From Acidobacteriota bacterium (GTDB taxonomy: Bacteria; Acidobacteriota; Terriglobia; Terriglobales; Acidobacteriaceae), in NCBI GenBank assembly GCA_021780075.1, contig JAJXZL010000036.1, forward strand, positions 146,717-210,716: a stretch of 64,000 bases of DNA, read 5' to 3'. The stretch's first letter is position 1, and every line of letters begins with the position of its first letter. Under the pieces are notes generated by a model. The model made no database searches. It saw only the letters and a list, made by a program, of their open reading frames with translations, and had not been told where the DNA came from. Positions 28,711-41,207 of this stretch are shown in pieces. The translations under genes and the position numbers were made by a program.

Positions 28711-31182
28711 CTACTGGCGGAGATCGACGAGGGTAGCGCCCTGGCCGCCTTCGTTTTGCGGGGCTTCTTCGATGCCCGCGACGTGAGGGTGGGACTTGAG
28801 GAAGTCGCGGACGCCGCGGCGGAGTATGCCTGCGCCGTGGCCGTGGATGACGCGGACGCGCGGCAGGCCGGCGAGAAAGGCGCGGTCGAGGTACTTTTCG
28901 AGCTCCTCGGTGGCCTCGTCCACGGTGCGGCCGATAAGATTGATCTCCATACGCATGTCGTCTGTGTTGGCGCTGGTGACGGAGACGTGGACGCCTTTCT
29001 GCTTGCGCGCGGCGGCGAGGGGGTCGTGTTTTTCGCGCCGGGAATCTTCTCCTGAAGGCGAAGGCGCAGAGCACTCGTCGCGCCGTACACGCATCTTGAT
29101 GGGGCCGAGGGCGACCTCGAAGATATCCTTCTCGACCTCGCGCTGCACGACGGCGATTTTGTTCATGGACTTGAGGAGCACGCGATCGCCGGGGGCGATG
29201 TGGCGCAACACATGCGGCTGCGCATTCTGGTCGCCCTGATCGGCACCGGTGCGATGCGCGACTACGGTCTGGTTGAAGCTTTCCTGAAACTCGCGGCGCA
29301 GGCGCTGGATGCGGCGTTCGGCTTCCTTCGACAACTTCTGTTGCGCGGCGCGGTCCTCCACAGCGCGAACGTTCTCACGCATCTGGAACTCGAAATCCTT
29401 CAGCAGCGAGGCCAGCTTGGCTTCCAGTTCGCGCGTGCGATTGCGCAGCTCGACATCGCCTTCCCGCGCGAGACGGGCGCGCTCCTGATTGAGCGCATAT
29501 TGCTGCTCGCGGGCGGCCTTCTTTTCAGCTTCAAGCGCGGCAAGCTCGTTGTGGAGTTTGTCGAGAAAGCGGGCGATATCCACCTGCTGCGAGCCGAGGC
29601 GCTGGCGCGCGGCGACGATGATGCCCGCGTTGAGGCCCAGGCGCTCGGCGGTCTGGATGCCTGCCGACGCGCCCGGCACGCCCAGGCGCAGTTGATAGTT
29701 GGGAACCAGCGTGACTTCATCCACTCCCGCGGCAGCGTTGAGCACTCCCGCAGTGTTGGCCGCGTAGACCTTGAGCGAAGTGTGGTGCGTGGAGATGAGC
29801 GACCATGCGCTCGCCGCAAGAAAGAAATCGGCAACCGCAACGGCCAGCGCGGAGCCCTCCTCAGGGTCGGTCGCTGAACCCAGCTCATCCAGCAGCACCA
29901 GCGAACTGGCGCCCGCAAGCCGCGACAGCCGATTCAGATTGACGATGTGCGCGGAGAAGGTTGAGAGCTCGGCCTCAATCGACTGCGCGTCTCCGATGTC
30001 GGCCAGGAAGGCGGTGAACACGGGAAAGCTGGCCGCCGTTGCGGGCACGGGCATGCCGGCCTGCGCCATCATGGCCAGCAGCGCCGTGGTCTTGAGCGTG
30101 ACGGTTTTGCCGCCGGTGTTGGGGCCGCTGATGATGAGCTGGCGCGCTGCAGCGGTGAGCTCAAGCGTGAGCGGGACAACGCGGCCTCCGGTTGTGCGCA
30201 GATGCTTCTCAAGTAGCGGATGGCGCGCGGCCTCGAGGCGCAGCAGAGCGGGCGAAATGGCCGGAGCCACGCAATCGTAGTCGCGGGCAAAGCGTGCGCG
30301 GGCCTGCAGGCTGTCCACCAGCACAAGGACGCGTGCACCCTCGACAAGCGCATGCGCGTAGCCGCCTACCTGGCGGGTGAGCGCGACGAAGATGCGGTGA
30401 ATCTCAGCTTGCTCTTCTTCGATGAGCCGGACGAGCTCGTTGTTCTGCTCGATGGTTTCCAGCGGCTCCACGTAGACGGTCTGGCCGGAGGAGCTGGCGC
30501 CGTGCACCACGCCTGACACGCGCCGCTTGAGTTCGCTGCGGACGGGAATGACGAAGCGGTCGCCGCGAATCGTAATCAAATCGTCCTGCGTGGCGCCGTC
30601 GGTGGAAAGCTTGCGCAACGCGGCGCGGAGGCTTTCTTCAATCAGCCGCTGCTGTCGCTCCTGGTCGCGGCGGATGCGGCCGAGTTCCGGCGACGCATCG
30701 TCAGCCAGCGAGCCGTCTGGCTGAATCTTGCGCTCGATGGACTCAGCGAGTGGACGCAGGCTGGTAGTGAGGGCAGCGGAACGTGCGGCGAGTCCGGGCA
30801 GCTTGCCGACCAGGCGCACGGGCGGCGACTGCAGCAGCGATTGCCAGGAAGCAATGTCATTGGCCAGACGGGCCACGGCTTGCAGCTCCGCTGCTTCGAG
30901 GGCTGCATCGGGAATCTGCGCCTTGGCGGCGAGCTGGGTGGGATCAAAAAGTCCGCCGAGGGGGATGGAGATTTGCTCGCCGAGGATGAGGCGGACCTCG
31001 CCGGTGAGCTGGTGCTGCCCGGCGATCCATTCCTCATCGCTTGAGGGGCGGAGTGCGAGGATCGCCGCGCGGCCCACAGGCGATGAGGCAAAGCCTGCAA
31101 TGAGGCCGAGCAGCGGCTCCCACTCCAGGGCGGCCAGGTCGGCGTTCTCCACCGGCGACGGAATGGAATCGTATGGCGGCAT
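28711..31182 (-). CDS. mutS2: MutS2 endonuclease with C-terminal Smr domain
   Basis: LIISGPNTGGKTVTLKTTALLAMMAQAGMPVPA; LLDELGSATDPEEGSALA; Smr VRVIHGHGAGILRRGVRDFLKSHPHV. Confidence 0.95.
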   Translation of the reverse strand: MPPYDSIPSPVENADLAALEWEPLLGLIAGFASSPVGRAAILALRPSSDEEWIAGQHQLTGEVRLILGEQISIPLGGLFDPTQLAAKAQIPDAALEAAELQAVARLANDIASWQSLLQSPPVRLVGKLPGLAARSAALTTSLRPLAESIERKIQPDGSLADDASPELGRIRRDQERQQRLIEESLRAALRKLSTDGATQDDLITIRGDRFVIPVRSELKRRVSGVVHGASSSGQTVYVEPLETIEQNNELVRLIEEEQAEIHRIFVALTRQVGGYAHALVEGARVLVLVDSLQARARFARDYDCVAPAISPALLRLEAARHPLLEKHLRTTGGRVVPLTLELTAAARQLIISGPNTGGKTVTLKTTALLAMMAQAGMPVPATAASFPVFTAFLADIGDAQSIEAELSTFSAHIVNLNRLSRLAGASSLVLLDELGSATDPEEGSALAVAVADFFLAASAWSLISTHHTSLKVYAANTAGVLNAAAGVDEVTLVPNYQLRLGVPGASAGIQTAERLGLNAGIIVAARQRLGSQQVDIARFLDKLHNELAALEAEKKAAREQQYALNQERARLAREGDVELRNRTRELEAKLASLLKDFEFQMRENVRAVEDRAAQQKLSKEAERRIQRLRREFQESFNQTVVAHRTGADQGDQNAQPHVLRHIAPGDRVLLKSMNKIAVVQREVEKDIFEVALGPIKMRVRRDECSAPSPSGEDSRREKHDPLAAARKQKGVHVSVTSANTDDMRMEINLIGRTVDEATEELEKYLDRAFLAGLPRVRVIHGHGAGILRRGVRDFLKSHPHVAGIEEAPQNEGGQGATLVDLRQ

Positions 31183-31252
31183 ATGAAGAAGCTATCTTAT
31201 TGCCTCGTCGGCACTTCAAGCACCGGCACTACAGCATCTCGGAATGCGAAAA

Positions 31253-31552
31253 TCATGCCGAAGCAGTGGGCACCGTGGGCTTGGCGGCGGGCTCAGCCGC
31301 GGCAGGCTTGGCTTCCGCAGCAGGCGCGGGCGTGGCAGCAGAGGAACTATCACTCGAGGAAGCTGGCGCGCTCTTACTGGCGTAGTCGTTGACATACCAG
31401 CCAGCGCCCTTGAACTGCAGGGCGGGGGCCGTGAGAGGCCGCTCGAGCGCACCTTTGCAGAGGGGGCACTCAAGCTCCGGCTCGGCACTGAAGTTTTGGA
31501 TTTTCTCAAATCGATGGCCGCACTGGGTGCAGCGGTATGCATATAAGGGCAA
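31253..31552 (-). CDS. FmdB family zinc ribbon protein with Ala/Ser-rich tail
   Basis: MPLYAYRCTQCGHRFEKIQNFS...CPLCKG. Confidence 0.9.
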   Translation of the reverse strand: MPLYAYRCTQCGHRFEKIQNFSAEPELECPLCKGALERPLTAPALQFKGAGWYVNDYASKSAPASSSDSSSAATPAPAAEAKPAAAEPAAKPTVPTASA

Positions 31553-31651
31553 GTCTTCACCCCTCCAATGGAGAATCTAGCGATATATCTATTGTACCGG
31601 CAGAGCGGCAATTCCCTGCAAAATTACGCCGCCCTGCCGATTGGATGCTTT

Positions 31652-32197
31652 CTAGTGAACTGCGAACAGCACAGATGCCGAGTGGTTTTCCCATTCAAGA
31701 GTTATCTTGCCGGTGGTGCCGCCGAGGCCTGTGACCGTGTAGGTCAGATTCTCGACCATTTTGAGAGGCTTGCTCATGTTCATCTTCACGCGGCCAAGAT
31801 CTTGCGTACTGTCATACGCAAGGCCCCACTCGCCGGTCTTCTTGTTGATGATCAATTCCCACTGGTCGGGATTGGAGATGTCAACAAAGAGCGTATAGGC
31901 GCCCTTGGGCACCATCAGATCGCCGATTTTCAGGTCGGCGTCTGTGTGCAGAGTCGTGGCTGCGTTGGCACCCGCACGCCAGATGGGATAGTGAGGATCG
32001 TGGCTGATGAGGCCGTCTTTGGTGAAGATCTGGCCCGCACGGCCTTTGACCCTGGGCGAGGAATAGGTAATGGAAATGGCCTTGCCGGCAATGGTTGCCG
32101 ACGCAGTGGCCGATGGACTGGCAGGCGCCTTGGGCTGAGCCGACATGGTAAGAGAGGCGGCAAAGAGCGCGCCCGCGCAGATCAAAACAAGTTTCAT
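31652..32197 (-). CDS. DUF2911 domain-containing secreted protein
   Basis: ISITYSSPRVKGRAGQIF...PYPIWRAGANAATTLHTDADLKIGDLMVPKGAYTLFV-type sequence. Confidence 0.85.
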   Translation of the reverse strand: MKLVLICAGALFAASLTMSAQPKAPASPSATASATIAGKAISITYSSPRVKGRAGQIFTKDGLISHDPHYPIWRAGANAATTLHTDADLKIGDLMVPKGAYTLFVDISNPDQWELIINKKTGEWGLAYDSTQDLGRVKMNMSKPLKMVENLTYTVTGLGGTTGKITLEWENHSASVLFAVH

Positions 32198-32323
32198 CGT
32201 GGTCCTCCTCCGGGCAGAGCCCGTGCTTCTGATGGTCATAATCGACGCGATGATTGTCGCACGCGCGCCGCAATTCGGGAAGCGAGGGCGACAACCCTGT
32301 TATGATGCGGCGCAAGGAAGCAC

Positions 32324-33226
32324 ATGCAGGAACAAGGGAATCAACAGAGGCCGGGGACGCGGTTTCGCACCGCGGTCAAGGAAGAAAAACCGCTGCAGGT
32401 GGCAGGCGCCATCAACGCCTACACGGCACGGATGGCCGAGGCCACTGGCTTTCGCGCTTTGTATCTCTCGGGCGGCGGTGTCGCTGCCAACTCGCTGGGC
32501 GTACCGGACCTGGGTATCAGCACGATGGAAGACGTGCTGACCGATGTGCGCCGCATCACCGACGCCACCGCACTGCCGCTGCTGGTGGATATCGACACCG
32601 GCTGGGGTGGCGCCTTCAACATTGCACGGACGATCCGGTCAATGATCAAGGCAGGCGCAGCGGCGGTGCACATGGAAGACCAGGTAGGCGCCAAACGCTG
32701 CGGCCACCGCCCGGGCAAGGAACTGGTGCCCGCCGAAGAGATGGTGGACCGCATCAAGGCCGCGGTGGATGCGCGGACGGATGCCGAGTTTGTGCTGATG
32801 GCGCGCACCGACGCGCTGGCCAACGAAGGGCTTGATGCAGCGATTGAGCGTGCGCAGGCGTATGTGGCAGCGGGCGCGGACATGATTTTTGCCGAGGCGG
32901 TGACAAAACTGCCGATGTATACGAAGTTTCGCAAAGCGGTGGGCGTGCCCATCCTGGCCAACATTACGGAGTTTGGCCAGACGCCGCTTTTCACGCGCGA
33001 TGAGCTGGCGGCGGCGGGCGTGGACATCATCCTCTACTGCTGCGGGGCGTACCGCGCGATGAATGCGGCGGCGCTGAAGGTGTATGAGGCGATTCGCGCA
33101 GAGGGCACGCAGCGCAATGTGGTTCCGCTGATGCAGACGCGCGCTGATCTCTACAAGTATCTCGACTACCACGCCTATGAAACAAAGCTGGACGATCTGT
33201 TTGCCAAAGGCAAAGGCACGAAGTAG
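32324..33226 (+). CDS. prpB: Methylisocitrate lyase
   Basis: [28 protein letters not shown]...[21 protein letters not shown]. Confidence 0.95.
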   Translation: MQEQGNQQRPGTRFRTAVKEEKPLQVAGAINAYTARMAEATGFRALYLSGGGVAANSLGVPDLGISTMEDVLTDVRRITDATALPLLVDIDTGWGGAFNIARTIRSMIKAGAAAVHMEDQVGAKRCGHRPGKELVPAEEMVDRIKAAVDARTDAEFVLMARTDALANEGLDAAIERAQAYVAAGADMIFAEAVTKLPMYTKFRKAVGVPILANITEFGQTPLFTRDELAAAGVDIILYCCGAYRAMNAAALKVYEAIRAEGTQRNVVPLMQTRADLYKYLDYHAYETKLDDLFAKGKGTK

Positions 33227-33274
33227 GCAGTTCGCCCTTCATCCATGCGCATGCAGCGCCGGGGAGGGAATCCG

Positions 33275-34441
33275 ATGAATACAGAAGAAGCAAGCGCAAC
33301 GCCAGCAGGGTTCAAGCCCAAGAAGTCCGTTGCGCTGTCCGGTACAGCGGCGGGCAACACGGCGCTGTGCACTGTGGGCCGCAGCGGCAATGATTTGCAT
33401 TATCGCGGGTATGACATTCATGATCTCGCGACGCGTTGCGAGTTTGAAGAAGTAGCGTATCTGCTGGTGCATGGCAAGCTGCCCAACACGGCAGATCTTG
33501 CCGCATACAAGGCACGCCTGTGCACCCTGCGCGGCCTGCCCGCAGAGGTGAAGAAGGCTCTGGAGCTGCTGCCTGCGACGACGCATCCCATGGATGTACT
33601 TCGCACCGGCGTCTCTGTGCTGGGTTGTCTGCGGCCGGAAGGCGCAAGCCACGACGACGCGGGAGCGCGGGCGATTGCCGATGTGCTGTTGGCTTCGCTG
33701 GGCTCGATGCTGCTGTACTGGTATCACTTTGCGCACAACGGAAAGCGCATTGAAGTGGAGACAGACGATGACTCCATTGCAGCGCACTTTCTGCACCTGC
33801 TGCATGGCGCGAAGCCGAGCGCGGCGTGGACTGCGGCGATGCAGTTGTCGCTGATTCTGTATGCAGAGCATGAGTTCAATGCGTCCACATTTACGGCGCG
33901 CGTGATTGCGGGAACCGGCTCGGATTTGTACTCGTGCATCACCGGAGCCATCGGCGCGCTGAAGGGGCCGAAGCATGGCGGAGCGAATGAAGTGGCGCTG
34001 GAGATTCAGGAACGTTATGCGAGCGCGGATGAGGCGGAGGCGGATATTCGGCGGCGCGTGGCCAATCGCGAAGTCATCATCGGCTTCGGCCATCCGGTGT
34101 ATACAATCAGCGACCCGCGCAACGAGATCATCAAAAAAACAGCGCGCGGCCTGTCTGCTACGGAAAAGGGCCTGCTGCTCTATTCCGTTGCCGAGCGCAT
34201 TGAGAGCGTGATGAGCGACGCCAAGCGCATGTTTCCCAATCTCGATTGGTTCAGTGCGGTGGCATATCACCAGATGGGCATTCCGACGAATATGTTTACG
34301 CCGCTGTTTGTCCTGTCGCGCACGGCGGGCTGGAGCGCGCACGTCATCGAACAGCGCCAGGACGGCAAGATTATTCGCCCCTCGGCGAATTACACGGGGC
34401 CGGAGAATCTGGAGTTTGTGCCGATGGAGAAGCGGAGTTAA
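33275..34441 (+). CDS. prpC: 2-methylcitrate synthase
   Basis: Citrate synthase fold; [55 protein letters not shown]. Confidence 0.95.
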   Translation: MNTEEASATPAGFKPKKSVALSGTAAGNTALCTVGRSGNDLHYRGYDIHDLATRCEFEEVAYLLVHGKLPNTADLAAYKARLCTLRGLPAEVKKALELLPATTHPMDVLRTGVSVLGCLRPEGASHDDAGARAIADVLLASLGSMLLYWYHFAHNGKRIEVETDDDSIAAHFLHLLHGAKPSAAWTAAMQLSLILYAEHEFNASTFTARVIAGTGSDLYSCITGAIGALKGPKHGGANEVALEIQERYASADEAEADIRRRVANREVIIGFGHPVYTISDPRNEIIKKTARGLSATEKGLLLYSVAERIESVMSDAKRMFPNLDWFSAVAYHQMGIPTNMFTPLFVLSRTAGWSAHVIEQRQDGKIIRPSANYTGPENLEFVPMEKRS

Positions 34442-34457
34442 CAGACGAGTTTTTCTT

Positions 34458-34481
34458 CCCATGTTTCTGACGAGACATGGG
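34458..34481. repeat. Palindromic intergenic element CCCATGTTTCTGACGAGACATGGG
   Basis: Inverted repeat in prpC-prpD spacer. Confidence 0.6.
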
Positions 34482-34507
34482 CAGCCATATCGTTGAGATC
34501 GTAGTTT

Positions 34508-34534
34508 CCCAGGTCTCAGAAACGAGACCTGGGG
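34508..34534. repeat. Palindromic intergenic element CCCAGGTCTCAGAAACGAGACCTGGGG
   Basis: Inverted repeat related to the preceding one in prpC-prpD spacer. Confidence 0.65.
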
Positions 34535-34560
34535 CACCCGTGCAGTAAAAAGGAGAGTGT

Positions 34561-36009
34561 GTGTCGTCGCACATCAGCAATGAGCGCCCCGCGCCAGACA
34601 AGGTACTTACCGACATCGCCGACTATGCGCTGCGTTACGAGGTCAGCAGCGAGCTGGCGTACACCACGGCGCGCTATTGCCTGCTGGATACGCTGGGCTG
34701 CGGACTGGAGGCGCTTGAGTATCCCGCGTGCACCAAACTGCTGGGGCCGATTGTGCCGGGCACCGTGGTGCCGCATGGCGCGCGCGTGCCGGGCACGAGT
34801 TATCAGCTTGATCCGGTGCAGGCCGCGTTCAACATTGGCGCGATGATTCGCTGGCTGGACTTTAACGACACGTGGCTGGCCGCAGAGTGGGGACATCCCT
34901 CCGACAATCTCGGCGGCATTCTGGCAACGGCAGACTGGCTTTCGCGCACGGGTCTTGCAGATGGCAGAGCCCCTTTGCAGATGCGTCAGGTTTTGACAGC
35001 GATGATCAAGGCGCACGAAATTCAGGGCTGCATCGCGCTTGAAAATTCATTCAACAAGGTTGGCCTCGATCACGTTGTGCTGGTGAAGGTGGCGTCGACG
35101 GCGGTGGTGTGCCAGTTGCTCGGCCTCACGAGCGAGCAGACGATCAATGCGATTTCGCTTGCGTGGGTCGATGGCCAGAGCCTGCGCACCTATCGCCACG
35201 CGCCCAACACCGGCTCGCGCAAAAGCTGGGCCGCGGGCGACGCGACGAGCCGCGCGGTGCGGCTGGCGCTGATGGCGCGCGCGGGAGAGATGGGATATCC
35301 CTCGGCGCTGACGGCGAAGACGTGGGGATTTTATGACGTGTCATTCCGCGGGCAGGAGTTCAAGTTTCAGCGTCCCTACGGCAACTACGTGATGGAGAAC
35401 GTGCTGTTCAAGATCAGCTTTCCGGCGGAGTTTCATGCGCAGACAGCGGTGGAGGCGGCGATGACGCTGCACGGGCGGCTGAAGCAGATGGGCAGGACGG
35501 CAGAAGAAATTCGCGCAATCACGATTCGCACGCACGAGGCTTGCCTGCGCATCATCGACAAGAAGGGTCCGCTAGCCAACCCGGCGGATCGCGATCACTG
35601 CGTTCAGTACATGATTGCGATTCCGTTGCTGCTTGGCCGGCTCACCGCCGCCGATTATGAAGACGCTATCGCTGCCGACCCGCGCATTGACGGACTGCGC
35701 GCCAAGGTGACGTGCGTTGAGGAGCCACGCTTCACGGCCGATTATCACGATCCGGAGAAACGGTCGATTGCCAACTCCCTGCACGTGGAACTTAACGACG
35801 GCACGGTGCTGGAGGAGACGGTGGAGTATCCCATCGGCCACAAGCGCAGGCGCGAGGAGGGCATGCCGTTGCTGATTGAGAAATTCAAGACCAACCTGCG
35901 CCGCCGCTACACCGAGGCGCAGCAGCAGCGCATTCTGGATGTCTCGCTCGATCACGCAAGGCTCGCATCCATGCCTGTGAACGAGTACGTGGACTTGTAC
36001 GTGCTTTAG
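34561..36009 (+). CDS. prpD: 2-methylcitrate dehydratase (MmgE/PrpD family)
   Basis: GTG start; [37 protein letters not shown]; MmgE/PrpD motifs. Confidence 0.95.
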   Translation: MSSHISNERPAPDKVLTDIADYALRYEVSSELAYTTARYCLLDTLGCGLEALEYPACTKLLGPIVPGTVVPHGARVPGTSYQLDPVQAAFNIGAMIRWLDFNDTWLAAEWGHPSDNLGGILATADWLSRTGLADGRAPLQMRQVLTAMIKAHEIQGCIALENSFNKVGLDHVVLVKVASTAVVCQLLGLTSEQTINAISLAWVDGQSLRTYRHAPNTGSRKSWAAGDATSRAVRLALMARAGEMGYPSALTAKTWGFYDVSFRGQEFKFQRPYGNYVMENVLFKISFPAEFHAQTAVEAAMTLHGRLKQMGRTAEEIRAITIRTHEACLRIIDKKGPLANPADRDHCVQYMIAIPLLLGRLTAADYEDAIAADPRIDGLRAKVTCVEEPRFTADYHDPEKRSIANSLHVELNDGTVLEETVEYPIGHKRRREEGMPLLIEKFKTNLRRRYTEAQQQRILDVSLDHARLASMPVNEYVDLYVL

Positions 36010-36074
36010 TCACACGCGCCTTGTCGGCAACCCGCCGCGCGTGATTGACTGGTTGCCGAAGGAAAACCCTACGC

Positions 36075-37562
<1,488 letters not shown>

Positions 37563-37579
37563 GCCAACGGGAGCGAAGC

Positions 37580-39133
37580 ATGCGCAGGGAAGAGATGATG
37601 CGGAAGATCCGGGAGCGCAAGGAACCCTGGGACATTGCCGTGATTGGCGGCGGAGCCACCGGCATGGGCGTGGCCGTGGACGCCGCCGCACGCGGCCTGG
37701 ATGTGGTGCTGGTGGAGGCGCACGACTTTGGCAAAGGCACCAGCAGCCGCAGCACCAAGCTGGTGCACGGCGGCGTGCGCTATCTGGAGCAGGGCAATGT
37801 GCCACTGGTGATGTCTGCGCTGAAGGAGCGCGGCCTGCTACGCCAGAATGCGCCGCACCTGGTGCATGACCTGGCCTTCGTGGTGCCGAATTATTCGTGG
37901 TGGGAGGCGCCTTTCTACGGCATCGGCCTCAAGCTCTATGACCTGCTGGCTGGCAAGTACGGCTTTGGCGCGTCGAAGCTGCTGACGAAAGAAGAAACGC
38001 TGGAGCGGTTGCCCGGGCTGGAGCCCGAAGAACTGCGCGGCGGCGTGGTCTATTACGACGGACAGTTTGACGATGCGCGTTTGCTGATCCATCTGGCGAT
38101 GACGGCGGCGGACCATGGCGGCACGCTGGTGAACTACTGCCCAGCTACCGGCCTGCTGCGCGACAACGAGGGCTATGTGAACGGCCTGACCGCGCGCGAT
38201 GCAGAGACTGGCGAAGAGCTGACGATTCCTGCGCGCATCGTGGTGAACGCGACCGGAGTTTTTACCGATTCCATTCGTCGCATGGCCGACCCTGCCGTTG
38301 AGCCGCTCATGGTGACAAGCCAGGGCATTCATCTGGTGTTTGACCGCTCGTTTCTCAAGGGCGACACGGCGCTCATGGTTCCGCGCACCAGCGATGGCCG
38401 CGTGCTGTTTGTGATTCCGTGGCATGGGCATGCCGTGGCAGGCACCACGGATACGCCGGTGGACGAGCCCAGCCTGGAGCCGCGTCCGCTCGACGAAGAA
38501 ATTGAATTCATCCTTGAAACGGCAGGCCGCTACCTGAGCCGCCCGCCCAGCCGCGCCGACGTGCTGGCCGTTTACGTGGGCCTGCGCCCGCTGGTCAAGG
38601 GCGACGGCAAGACCTCCGCGCTTTCGCGCGATCACGTCATCCACGTGGACACGTCGGGCCTGCTCACCATCACCGGCGGCAAGTGGACCACGTATCGCCA
38701 CATGGCCGAGGATTGCGTGGACCACGCCATCACGCTGGGCAAACTGCGCGACGAGCCTTGCACCACGAAGAATTTGCGCATCCATGGCTATCTGCGCGAA
38801 GCAGAGGCGCTGGGCCATCTGGAGGTCTACGGCTCCGATGCAGACGCGATTCGCACGCTGGCGCAAAGCCCGGCGCTGGCCGCGCGACTGCATCCTGATT
38901 TGCCCTACATTGCGGCGGAAGTAGTGTGGGCCGCACGGGCGGAGATGGCGCGCACCGTTGAAGATGTGCTGGCCCGGCACACGCGCGCGCTGTTCCTCAA
39001 CGCAAACGCGGCCATCGCCATGGCAGAGCCGGTGGCGGTGTTGCTGGCTACCGAGCTGGGCCGAGATGAAGCATGGATCGACGCGCAGGTGAAAGAGTTT
39101 CGCGCGCTCGCGGAGCAGTACAGGGTGGTGTAA
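37580..39133 (+). CDS. glpD: Glycerol-3-phosphate dehydrogenase
   Basis: IAVIGGGATGMGVAVDAAARGLDVVLVEAHDFGKGTSSRSTKLVHGGVRYLEQGN. Confidence 0.96.
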   Translation: MRREEMMRKIRERKEPWDIAVIGGGATGMGVAVDAAARGLDVVLVEAHDFGKGTSSRSTKLVHGGVRYLEQGNVPLVMSALKERGLLRQNAPHLVHDLAFVVPNYSWWEAPFYGIGLKLYDLLAGKYGFGASKLLTKEETLERLPGLEPEELRGGVVYYDGQFDDARLLIHLAMTAADHGGTLVNYCPATGLLRDNEGYVNGLTARDAETGEELTIPARIVVNATGVFTDSIRRMADPAVEPLMVTSQGIHLVFDRSFLKGDTALMVPRTSDGRVLFVIPWHGHAVAGTTDTPVDEPSLEPRPLDEEIEFILETAGRYLSRPPSRADVLAVYVGLRPLVKGDGKTSALSRDHVIHVDTSGLLTITGGKWTTYRHMAEDCVDHAITLGKLRDEPCTTKNLRIHGYLREAEALGHLEVYGSDADAIRTLAQSPALAARLHPDLPYIAAEVVWAARAEMARTVEDVLARHTRALFLNANAAIAMAEPVAVLLATELGRDEAWIDAQVKEFRALAEQYRVV

Positions 39134-39165
39134 GCAGTTTGATTGGCAACACCGGGAGGTCACGC

Positions 39166-39426
39166 ATGACAACGCAATGCACCCACGTTGCGGAGCATTT
39201 GAAGAAGGTGAAACCGCGCACCAAAGGCTGCGAGGAGTGCCTGAAGACCGGCGACACGTGGCTGCACCTGCGCATGTGCCTGGAATGCGGCCACGTGGGC
39301 TGCTGCGACTCGTCGAAGAATCGCCACGCCCGTGCGCATTTTCACGCGACGCAGCATCCACTTATCCAATCTGCTGAGCGCGGTGAAGACTGGCGCTGGT
39401 GCTACATCGACGAGGTGTATTTGTAG
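39166..39426 (+). CDS. UBP-type zinc finger domain protein
   Basis: CTHV...CEECLKTGDTWLHLRMCLECGHVGCCDSSKNRHARAHFHATQHPLIQS. Confidence 0.92.
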   Translation: MTTQCTHVAEHLKKVKPRTKGCEECLKTGDTWLHLRMCLECGHVGCCDSSKNRHARAHFHATQHPLIQSAERGEDWRWCYIDEVYL

Positions 39427-39428
39427 CC

Positions 39429-41138
39429 CTACGCCAGCTCAACCACGATCTGTTTTGTTTCCGCATCGAGCTTCACGATTTTGAAGCTGCGAATCTGCCC
39501 GGCGCTCAGCGGCTCTGGCCTGTTTGAAGCGGCGGGCGCATTGCCTTTCCAGCGTGCGGTCAGCATCGACGACAAGCTGGACAGGTCGGCCTTGGCTTCA
39601 GTTTTTGCTTCGGGAGCGACAGCGGCATTTGAACCGATGCGGCACACGGAGCGGATGCCCTCGCCAAGTTCGATTGTGGCGCGGCCCGCAGATTCTTCCA
39701 CCACGCGGCCTGAGACCACGTCGCCCGCCTTGTGCTCGGCAATGTACTCGTCGATGCTGGTGGGGACAAGCTGCTTCATGCTGAGCTTGATCTGCCGCTT
39801 CTCCGTGTCGATGGCCAGCACCTGCGCCTTGACCACCTGGCCCGTGCGCAGCACGTCAGAGGGATGATTGATGCGCTTGTCGGCGCTGATTTCGCTGATG
39901 TGAACCAGCCCCTCGATGCCCTCGGCCAACTGCACAAAAGCGCCGAATTTCATTAGATTGGTGACCGGTCCCTCGATCTGCGCGCCGACGGGAAATTTCT
40001 GCTGAATCTCTGCCCACGGATCGCCGAGCGTCTGTTTGAGGCCGAGCGAGATGCGGCGCTCCTCGGGCTTGATGCCGAGAATCACGGCGTCCACGGTGTC
40101 GCCGGGCTTGAGCACGTCACTGGGGTGGCGCACCTTTTTGCCCCACGACATCTCAGAAATGTGAATCAGCCCCTCGACGCCCGCCTCCATCTCAACGAAG
40201 GCGCCGAAGTCGGTGATGCGCGTGACGGTGCCGGTGACGCGCTGGCCCGCCTGATATTTGTCGGCGGCGGCCACCCACGGCTCAGCCTGCAGTTGCTTGA
40301 GGCCAAGGGAAATCTTTTTTGTCTCCGGGTCAATCTTGAGAATGCGGACCTGCAGTTCCTGGCCTACGCTGAGCACGTCTTCCGGCTTGCTGACGCGGCC
40401 CCAGGCGATGTCGCTCACATGCAGCAGACCGTCCACGCCGCCGAGGTCAATAAACGCGCCATAAGGAACGAGGCTGCGGACAGTGCCCGAGAGCGTGTCG
40501 CCTTCCTTCATGGCGGCGCGGCGGCCTTCTACCAGGCCGCGGGCCTGCTCTTCGAGAACCACGCGACGGTCCACGACCACGTCTTCATCGGTGACGTCCA
40601 GCTTGGTGATGCGGCAGGTAATCTCAGTGCCGACCAGCTTTTCCAGCTCCGCTGCGTCGCGTGTTCCGCTGCGCGATGCGGGCATGAAGGCGCGTACGCC
40701 GATATCGACGCTGACGCCGCCCTTGACCACGGCGGTGACGGTGCCCACCACGGCCAGCTTCTCAGCATAGGCTGCCTCAAGCGCCGACCAGTCGCGGGGC
40801 TGCGCCACCTTGAAGCGCGAGAGCTCGTAGTAGCCTTCCTCGTTGCGGCCCTTCACGGAGACGGGGAGCGAGTCGCCCGGCTTCACGCCCTCGGCGTTGC
40901 GCTCGAAGGCCGTGCGCGGCAGCACGCCTTCTGTCTTATAGCCGATATCCAGAAACACCTGCTCGGCACTGAGGGAAACGACCGTGCCCTCCAACTGCTT
41001 TGCGCCGCTCGCGGGCTTGTGCGTGTGGCTGCGCTCGAACTCCTTGAGCAACGCGCCAAAGTCTTCGGCGGGCTCTGCGTTGGGCTCGGGGGTTTCTGCG
41101 GGGGTGGGCTGGGATTCTGGAGCGTTCTCGTTGGTCAT
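39429..41138 (-). CDS. rpsA: 30S ribosomal protein S1-like, multiple S1 domains
   Basis: Repeated S1 motifs GAFVEMEAGVEGLIHISEMSWGKKVRHPSDVLK; GAFVQLAEGIEGLVHISEIS. Confidence 0.93.
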   Translation of the reverse strand: MTNENAPESQPTPAETPEPNAEPAEDFGALLKEFERSHTHKPASGAKQLEGTVVSLSAEQVFLDIGYKTEGVLPRTAFERNAEGVKPGDSLPVSVKGRNEEGYYELSRFKVAQPRDWSALEAAYAEKLAVVGTVTAVVKGGVSVDIGVRAFMPASRSGTRDAAELEKLVGTEITCRITKLDVTDEDVVVDRRVVLEEQARGLVEGRRAAMKEGDTLSGTVRSLVPYGAFIDLGGVDGLLHVSDIAWGRVSKPEDVLSVGQELQVRILKIDPETKKISLGLKQLQAEPWVAAADKYQAGQRVTGTVTRITDFGAFVEMEAGVEGLIHISEMSWGKKVRHPSDVLKPGDTVDAVILGIKPEERRISLGLKQTLGDPWAEIQQKFPVGAQIEGPVTNLMKFGAFVQLAEGIEGLVHISEISADKRINHPSDVLRTGQVVKAQVLAIDTEKRQIKLSMKQLVPTSIDEYIAEHKAGDVVSGRVVEESAGRATIELGEGIRSVCRIGSNAAVAPEAKTEAKADLSSLSSMLTARWKGNAPAASNRPEPLSAGQIRSFKIVKLDAETKQIVVELA

Positions 41139-41207
41139 GGCGTGTACCCTTCCATTCTCCCATGATTCAACGGAACACGTTCGAAGCCAGCCCGAACCGC
41201 CTCTGGC

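Noticed and set aside
34561-34846. Arg/Ala-rich 95-aa overlapping ORF in prpD (+1 frame)
   Set aside because: Low-complexity out-of-frame translation of high-GC coding DNA
37838-39361. 507-aa antisense ORF opposite glpD
   Set aside because: Shadow ORF; no recognisable motifs and glpD is complete
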